Source: Lachnospiraceae bacterium UBA7225 (GTDB lineage: Bacteria; Bacillota; Clostridia; Lachnospirales; Lachnospiraceae). From it: 19,651 nucleotides of DNA. The stretch covers positions 438 through 20,088 of the forward strand of contig DKTR01000125.1 of assembly GCA_002473385.1 (NCBI GenBank). The letters run 5' to 3'. Positions 6,993-11,461 of the stretch are shown in pieces. The first letter of the stretch is position 1. Each line of letters opens with the position of its first letter. The position numbers and the translations under genes were made by a program. The notes under the pieces were generated by a model that had not been told where the DNA came from, did not search any database, and was given only the letters and a program-made list of their open reading frames with translations.

Positions 6993-8429
6993 CTACAGCC
7001 AGTTATACAGCTCCGCATACTGATCCGCCGATGTCTTCCAGGAAAAATCTGCAGCCATCGCACGGTCAATCAGCTTGTTCCACTCCCGTTTTTTATCTAC
7101 GTAAACCGAGTGTGCGTAACGGATGGTGTTATACATTTCATGCGCATTGTAATTCCGGAAGCTGAAGCCGGTACCGGTGCCTTCATATTCGTTGTACGGC
7201 TCTACCGTATCCTTCAGACCTCCCGTCTCACGCACGATCGGCAGCGTGCCATAGCGCAGACTCATGAGCTGGCTCAGACCGCACGGCTCAAAGAGTGACG
7301 GCATAAGAAACGCGTCGCATGAAGCATAAACCTTGTGAGACATTGCCTCAGAATAATAAATATTTGCCGACACCTTGTCCGGATATTTCCACGCAAAATG
7401 CCGGAACATATTCTCATAGCGCTCCTCACCGGTGCCAAGCACAACAATCTGCCAATCCTGCTGGCACATCTCCTCCATCATATAATTGATAAGATCGAAA
7501 CCTTTCTGATCGGTCAGACGGGAAACAATACCGATCATAAACGTCTTCTCGTTCTGGGCAAGCCCCAGCTCTTTCTGAAGGGCAATTTTATTTTTGATCT
7601 TTTCCTTGCGGAAATTACGCGCATTATAGTTTGCAGCAATCATTTTATCTGTTTCCGGATTATATTCTTCAAAGTCGATGCCATTTATAATACCACGCAG
7701 ATCATGTGCACGCGCCTTCATCAGACCGTCCAGATTTTCCCCATAGAACGGTGTCTTGATTTCCTCCGCATATGTCGGACTCACCGTCGTGAGAGCGTCC
7801 GCGTATACCAGACCGCCCTTCAGATAGTTGGCATCTCCATATGCCTCCAGCTTATCCGGTGTGAAGTAGTAATCCGGCAGCCCGGTGATATTTTTTACCG
7901 TGTTCACATCCCACACACCCTGGAATTTCAGATTGTGGATCGTCATAATTGATTTCATGTTTGCAAAAAACGGACCTTCATGGAATTTATCCTTTAAAAA
8001 TACCGGAATCAGACCTGTCTGCCAGTCGTGACAATGTACAATATCCGGCTGGAAGCCGATCACCGGAAGCGCCGACAGCGCCGCCTTCGAGAAAAATGCA
8101 AATTTTTCGATATCCTCATAAATATTGCCATACGGCTTCATCCCCGCAAAGTAGTATTCGTTATCGATGAAGTAAAACTGGATGCCGTCATACACGGTTT
8201 CCAGAATCCCCACATACTGGCTTCTCCAGCCAAGATCCATATAAAAATGAGACACATAATTCAGACGCTCTTTTAAATCCTCGCGCATACACAAGTATTT
8301 CGGAAGAATCACGCGCACATCAAACTCTTCCTTATTGAGATATTTCGGCAGAGATCCCACTACGTCTGCCAGTCCGCCGGTCTTAATAAACGGCACACCT
8401 TCTGATGCCACAAAAAGTACCTTCTTCAT
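6993..8429 (-). CDS. glgA: Glycogen synthase (ADP-glucose type, GT5)
   Basis: A 478-residue bacterial glycogen synthase, which extends alpha-1,4-glucan chains from ADP-glucose. The N-terminal nucleotide-sugar motif KTGGLADVVGSLPK starts at residue 16. An HCHDWQT motif in the N-terminal half and the C-terminal PSLFEPCGLSQLMSLRYG block are diagnostic of GT5. Length is normal for GlgA. The start is ATG 8427-8429 with GGGAGG about 5 nt upstream; the in-frame extension to 8486 overlaps the promoter and is rejected. No other glg genes are in the window, so it is transcribed alone or with the small coat genes downstream. Glycogen is a common reserve in sporulating Clostridia, which fits the neighbourhood, but a link is inference. 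Confidence 0.97.
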   Translation of the reverse strand: MKKVLFVASEGVPFIKTGGLADVVGSLPKYLNKEEFDVRVILPKYLCMREDLKERLNYVSHFYMDLGWRSQYVGILETVYDGIQFYFIDNEYYFAGMKPYGNIYEDIEKFAFFSKAALSALPVIGFQPDIVHCHDWQTGLIPVFLKDKFHEGPFFANMKSIMTIHNLKFQGVWDVNTVKNITGLPDYYFTPDKLEAYGDANYLKGGLVYADALTTVSPTYAEEIKTPFYGENLDGLMKARAHDLRGIINGIDFEEYNPETDKMIAANYNARNFRKEKIKNKIALQKELGLAQNEKTFMIGIVSRLTDQKGFDLINYMMEEMCQQDWQIVVLGTGEERYENMFRHFAWKYPDKVSANIYYSEAMSHKVYASCDAFLMPSLFEPCGLSQLMSLRYGTLPIVRETGGLKDTVEPYNEYEGTGTGFSFRNYNAHEMYNTIRYAHSVYVDKKREWNKLIDRAMAADFSWKTSADQYAELYNWL

Positions 8430-8456
8430 GAAAACCTCCCGTAAAAATATTGTAGT

Positions 8457-8486
8457 ATTATAATAAGTATAACCCCATTCTCTCAA
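8457..8486 (-). promoter_or_regulatory. Promoter of glgA
   Basis: On the minus strand TTGAGA (8481-8486) is followed after 18 bp by a perfect TATAAT (8457-8462). An overlapping alternative uses TTGCTC with a TATACT 17 bp downstream. Either gives a leader of roughly 20-30 nt before glgA. Confidence 0.7.
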
Positions 8487-8528
8487 AAGAGCAACAAAAA
8501 AACCTTCAGCAGTAACAAAAAGACACCT

Positions 8529-8557
8529 AAAAAAGACGGCGTAATTTACACGCCGTC
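8529..8557 (-). terminator. Intrinsic terminator of the spo0A-phosphoesterase unit
   Basis: A perfect 8-bp GC-rich stem (GACGGCGT/ACGCCGTC, 8535-8542 with 8550-8557), a 7-nt loop, then six T on the minus strand. The phosphoesterase stop codon TAA lies in the loop, so the terminator is embedded in the end of the gene. Confidence 0.9.
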
Positions 8558-9748
8558 CGCAAAGCTTACCTCAATCATACAGATTTCTGATTTTGTCCCC
8601 ACCCGCATAAATGGACCAAATACTCCAATGCCGGAGGTGACGATATTGTGCATATTTCCTTTTTTCAGATAGCCGCAGGAATTCTCCCACATGAGTCCGG
8701 TAATGATATTTGCCGGAAACACCTGCCCGTCGTGCGTATGCCCGCATAAATCAAGATCCACTCCGGCATCAGCAAGCTCCTGCAGCTGTCGCGGCTCGTG
8801 GTCGATCACCAGAATCGGTTTTGAGGTATCCATTCCTGCCGTAATTTCCGCAGGTGTTTTTCGCACTTCGATGCCGCGCCCCGGACGCTCATAATCCGGT
8901 CTTCCATACACATAAAACAGATTATCAACCAGCACACCCTCGTCCCGCAAAAGCTGAATACCCGCTTTTTCCAGCAGCTCGTCCATGCGCGGATCACTCT
9001 GCTTTTTCTCCTTTGAAGCGAAAGTGAAGCCTGCCAGAACCGGCTCCTGGATGTCATGGTTTCCATAGCACGCATAAATTCCATACCGGCTCTGAAGCCC
9101 CGATAAAATCCGCACCAGCTCTTCCGGATCCTCCAGCGCCTCATACTGATTGTCGAAAATATCTCCGGCGATTACCACCAGATCCGGTTCCTCTGCATTG
9201 ATTTTTTCCACCATTGTTTTCATACTGCCATTGCTGATATTATATCCAAGATGCAGATCTGCCACCAGCGCAATGCGCAGCGGTCTCTCTAATTCTCCAC
9301 AGGGCTTGTCAACCGTCACCGCATAGCGCGTCGTACGGATTACACGGGCATTTACCATCCCATACAGGCTCACGGAAATAACGATCACTGCACAGACCGC
9401 CCCGATGATCACGGAGCCGCGCCCGGAAAACAACACTTCCCTGTGCCTGAAGGATATCCGGTACAGGATAAAATGCAGGATCAGTGCCGCCCCGATAATC
9501 ACTGTCATATAAAGCAGCACCCCGAGCCAGTAATTACTGATCAGCTTCATTACACGCTGCAGGCGTGAAGCCGGCAGAAAAAACGCGATCAGCAGACTGC
9601 ACGCAAAAAACATATAAATCAGCACTACAATTGTCCGCGCTGTCACCGTCCGGAAAATCCCGTGGCATGCCTGCATCCAGCGCATAATCCATATAAGCTG
9701 GATAATATTCCACAGCACATACAGCGGTGACAAATAAACTGCTACCAT
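8546..9748 (-). CDS. Membrane-anchored calcineurin-like metallophosphoesterase
   Basis: A 400-residue protein with about four membrane segments at residues 7-25, 37-60, 73-97 and 111-133, followed by a metallophosphoesterase domain from residue 155. All core motifs are present: DLH (Asp164, His166), GD (Asp196), GNHD (Asn230, His231), DHEP (His317) and GHTH (His337, His339), so it should bind two metals and be active. The arrangement resembles the YaeI/YkuE group, some of which act on lipid pyrophosphates at the membrane, but the substrate here is unknown. The start is ATG 9746-9748 with GGAGG 7 nt upstream; a longer in-frame extension overlaps spo0A and is rejected. It follows spo0A by 34 nt with no terminator between, so the two are probably co-transcribed. 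Confidence 0.9.
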   Translation of the reverse strand: MVAVYLSPLYVLWNIIQLIWIMRWMQACHGIFRTVTARTIVVLIYMFFACSLLIAFFLPASRLQRVMKLISNYWLGVLLYMTVIIGAALILHFILYRISFRHREVLFSGRGSVIIGAVCAVIVISVSLYGMVNARVIRTTRYAVTVDKPCGELERPLRIALVADLHLGYNISNGSMKTMVEKINAEEPDLVVIAGDIFDNQYEALEDPEELVRILSGLQSRYGIYACYGNHDIQEPVLAGFTFASKEKKQSDPRMDELLEKAGIQLLRDEGVLVDNLFYVYGRPDYERPGRGIEVRKTPAEITAGMDTSKPILVIDHEPRQLQELADAGVDLDLCGHTHDGQVFPANIITGLMWENSCGYLKKGNMHNIVTSGIGVFGPFMRVGTKSEICMIEVSFADGV

Positions 9749-9782
9749 GTCCCTGCCTCCATTCTCTTTTGTATCTTTATGC

Positions 9783-10580
9783 CTAGCGGTTCTTGTACTC
9801 GAGGCGCACCTTATCAGCAATCAGTGCGATAAACTCCGAGTTCGTCGGCTTGCCCTTTCCGCCGTTCACCGTGTATCCAAACAGCTCGTCGATCGTGTCC
9901 ATCTTTCCGCGGCTCCACGCTACCTCTATAGCATGGCGGATGGCTCTCTCTACACGGCTCGGTGTCGTCTGATGCTTTTTAGCAATCATCGGATAGAGAA
10001 TCTTGGTGATAGAATTCAGCATCTCCATATCATTCACCGACATGATAATGGCATCCCGCAGATACTGATAGCCCTTGATATGCGCCGGAACGCCGATCTC
10101 ATGAATGATATTTGTCACGTCTGTCTCCAGATTGCGCTCCATATACTCACTCTTGCTCTCATAGGCGTTCACCTTGCGCACCTCCGCAAAATTGCGCTCA
10201 CGCTCCTTGCGGACATGCTTGATCCGGTTAAGCACCATCTCATTGTCAAACGGCTTCAATATGTAATAATCTGCACCAAGCTCGAAGGCATCCTCGGTGA
10301 TCTTTTCCTGCCCGATTGCCGTGATTACAATGAATGCCGGACGCTTCTTGATCGCTGTATCCTGGTTAACCTTCTGCATAACACTCAGCCCATCCACCTT
10401 CGGCATAATAATATCCAGCAGCACAACATCCGGCTCCTTCTGTCTTATAATATTTACAAGGTCCTCGCCGTTCCCGGCTCTTCCCACTACTTCCAGATCC
10501 TTATCGCTGCTGACAATGCTGTCCAGCAGCTGCACCATCCTCTCGTTATCGTCTGCAATTGCAATATGTAATTTTTCCAA
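9783..10580 (-). CDS. spo0A: Sporulation master regulator Spo0A
   Basis: A 265-residue response regulator that, once phosphorylated, binds 0A boxes and commits the cell to sporulation. The receiver domain (residues 1-125) has the acidic pair Asp10-Asp11 and phospho-acceptor Asp56 in VVLLDIIMP, the same numbering as Bacillus Spo0A. The DNA-binding domain from about 145 contains the conserved recognition region around TPSRVERAIRHAIEVAWSRG. The start is a TTG at 10578-10580, giving MEKLHIAIADDN, because GGAGG lies 8 nt upstream. A TTG five codons earlier overlaps that ribosome binding site and is rejected. A sigma-A-type promoter and two 0A boxes lie upstream. The usual Bacillus upstream neighbour spoIVB is not within the window; repeats and a carbonic anhydrase are there instead. 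Confidence 0.98.
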   Translation of the reverse strand: MEKLHIAIADDNERMVQLLDSIVSSDKDLEVVGRAGNGEDLVNIIRQKEPDVVLLDIIMPKVDGLSVMQKVNQDTAIKKRPAFIVITAIGQEKITEDAFELGADYYILKPFDNEMVLNRIKHVRKERERNFAEVRKVNAYESKSEYMERNLETDVTNIIHEIGVPAHIKGYQYLRDAIIMSVNDMEMLNSITKILYPMIAKKHQTTPSRVERAIRHAIEVAWSRGKMDTIDELFGYTVNGGKGKPTNSEFIALIADKVRLEYKNR

Positions 10581-10616
10581 CAGTTTGTCCTCCAATTATT
10601 TCCAGTCATTACAGCT

Positions 10617-10646
10617 ATTATAGCTTTAGACAATTATCATAATCAA
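10617..10646 (-). promoter_or_regulatory. Promoter of spo0A
   Basis: On the minus strand TTGATT (10641-10646) is followed after 18 bp by a perfect TATAAT (10617-10622). The start of transcription would be near 10610, giving a leader of about 30 nt. No convincing sigma-H pair was seen. Confidence 0.65.
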
Positions 10647-10665
10647 GAAGATTTCATCGTAAACA

Positions 10666-10682
10666 TTCGACATATTTCGTCA
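10666..10682 (-). promoter_or_regulatory. Two tandem 0A boxes upstream of spo0A
   Basis: On the minus strand TGACGAA (10676-10682) and TGTCGAA (10666-10672) both match the Spo0A box TGNCGAA exactly and repeat at 10 bp, one helical turn. They lie about 20-36 bp upstream of the -35, a place suited to activation by Spo0A itself. They sit at the downstream edge of repeat copy 1, so they could also be a chance part of that element. Confidence 0.6.
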
Positions 10683-10685
10683 ACT

Positions 10686-10755
10686 GCTCACCCGGTTCGC
10701 AGTTGACTTCGCAGATCCATCTTAAATTCGCTTCGCGAATGGGATCTGCTCACTC
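10686..10755. repeat. 70-bp direct repeat, copy 1
   Basis: This stretch matches 10829-10898 at 67 of 70 positions. It has an outer 8-bp inverted repeat (GCAGATCC/GGATCTGC, 10711-10718 and 10742-10749) and an inner stem ATTCGC-TTC-GCGAAT (10726-10740). Its left edge also pairs with sequence next to it: GTCAACTGC at 10679-10687 with GCAGTTGAC at 10699-10707. It lies in the 312-bp region between the carbonic anhydrase gene and spo0A. It looks like a copy of a dispersed intergenic element; no transposase is near. Confidence 0.9.
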
Positions 10756-10812
10756 TTGCTTCACATTCTCACGCCTCAGACAGCAGGTGTCTGAGGCTGA
10801 AGCATTCTCCAT
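10750..10812 (-). CDS. Possible 20-codon micro-ORF between the repeats
   Basis: An ATG at 10810-10812 is preceded by GGAGG four bases upstream and opens a 20-codon frame (starts MENASASDTCC, ends ENVKQE) that closes at a TGA inside repeat copy 1. The same frame stays open for 31 further codons past that TGA. The frame runs straight through the strong hairpin at 10773-10797, so it may be an accident of a structured element. There is no independent evidence of translation and the spacing is short. Treat it as a candidate only. Confidence 0.15.
   Translation of the reverse strand: MENASASDTCCLRRENVKQE
10773..10797. repeat. Strong hairpin between the two direct repeats
   Basis: A perfect 10-bp GC-rich stem (GCCTCAGACA/TGTCTGAGGC) with a 5-nt loop. 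An additional outer GCTTCA/TGAAGC pair (10758-10763 with 10798-10803) could extend it across a 9-nt bulge. No U-run follows on either strand, so it is not a standard terminator. It is centred between the two direct repeats and appears to be part of the same composite element. Confidence 0.75.
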
Positions 10813-10828
10813 ACTTCCTCCATCTATG

Positions 10829-10898
10829 GCTCACCACGTTCGCAGTTGACTTCCCAGATCCATCTTAAATTCGCTTCGCGAATGGGATCTGCTCACTC
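10829..10898. repeat. 70-bp direct repeat, copy 2, overlapping the carbonic anhydrase stop
   Basis: Same element and orientation as 10686-10755, with 3 differences. The 7-bp outer stem (10855-10861 with 10885-10891) and the ATTCGC/GCGAAT inner stem are kept. Its edge GAGTGAGC supplies the last codon and TGA stop of the carbonic anhydrase gene. Together the two copies and the hairpin between them fill the intergenic region up to the 0A boxes. Confidence 0.9.
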
Positions 10899-11438
10899 CA
10901 CCACCGGATATAGCTCTCCGGTCTCGGTATCCATCACATAGCCGGTAATTGTCACATCCTTCGGAATCAATGGATGTTCCTGCAGTGTACGCACAGTATC
11001 CTCCACCGACTCACGGACGGTGTTAAAGCCGCACAGCCACTTTTCAAAGTCTACGCCGGCATATTTGAGCATTTCAATCTGCTCCATGGAAATGCCGCGC
11101 TGCTTCAGATGGCCAAGAATCAGTTCAGCATCAATATGCTGCACGCCGCAGTCAGTATGCCCGATCACCATAACCTCCTCTACACCAAGCTCAACAATCG
11201 CAACCAGCAGACTGCGTACCACACTTCCGAAGGGATGAGTGACAACCGCGCCTGCATTTTTGATGATCTTGGCATCGCCGTTTTTTATGCCAAGCGCAGC
11301 CGGCAGCAGTTCTGTCAGACGCGTGTCCATGCAGGACAGAATTGCCAGCTTTTTCTCCGGATATTTGCCTGCCCGGTATTTTTCATATTCTTTATTAGCT
11401 ACAAATTGTCTGTTATACTCCAGAATTTCTTCTCTCAT
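10893..11438 (-). CDS. Beta-class carbonic anhydrase
   Basis: A 181-residue beta-carbonic anhydrase interconverting CO2 and bicarbonate. Zinc ligands are Cys36 (SCMDTR), His94 and Cys97 (GHTDCG), and the Asp38-Arg40 dyad is intact, so the site is complete. The length fits the short prokaryotic clade. The ATG at 11436-11438 has GGAAG-type ribosome binding sequence 8-9 nt upstream. It lies 23 nt downstream of the GTPase-nuclease gene, so the two are probably one operon. The stop codon is contributed by repeat copy 2. No terminator with a U-tail was seen between this gene and spo0A, so transcripts may run through the repeats into spo0A. Confidence 0.95.
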   Translation of the reverse strand: MREEILEYNRQFVANKEYEKYRAGKYPEKKLAILSCMDTRLTELLPAALGIKNGDAKIIKNAGAVVTHPFGSVVRSLLVAIVELGVEEVMVIGHTDCGVQHIDAELILGHLKQRGISMEQIEMLKYAGVDFEKWLCGFNTVRESVEDTVRTLQEHPLIPKDVTITGYVMDTETGELYPVVE

Positions 11439-11461
11439 TATCGTCTTCCTTCCCTTTTTTA

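Noticed and set aside
7335..7952. Plus-strand 205-codon frame antisense to glgA
   Set aside because: No ribosome binding site or known motif; GlgA motifs on the opposite strand are unmistakable.
10773..10797. Intrinsic terminator after the carbonic anhydrase gene
   Set aside because: The stem is strong, but no T-run follows on the minus strand, so it was called a hairpin of the repeat element instead.
10824..10895. Selenocysteine recoding of the carbonic anhydrase TGA
   Set aside because: A stem-loop does follow the TGA at a suitable distance, but the downstream frame is only 22 codons, carbonic anhydrases are not known selenoproteins and the TGA is part of a repeat; a normal stop is simpler.
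10686..10898. CRISPR-like array
   Set aside because: Only two repeat copies, 70 bp long, with 73 bp between their ends, and that interval is itself a palindromic element; no cas genes and no further units.
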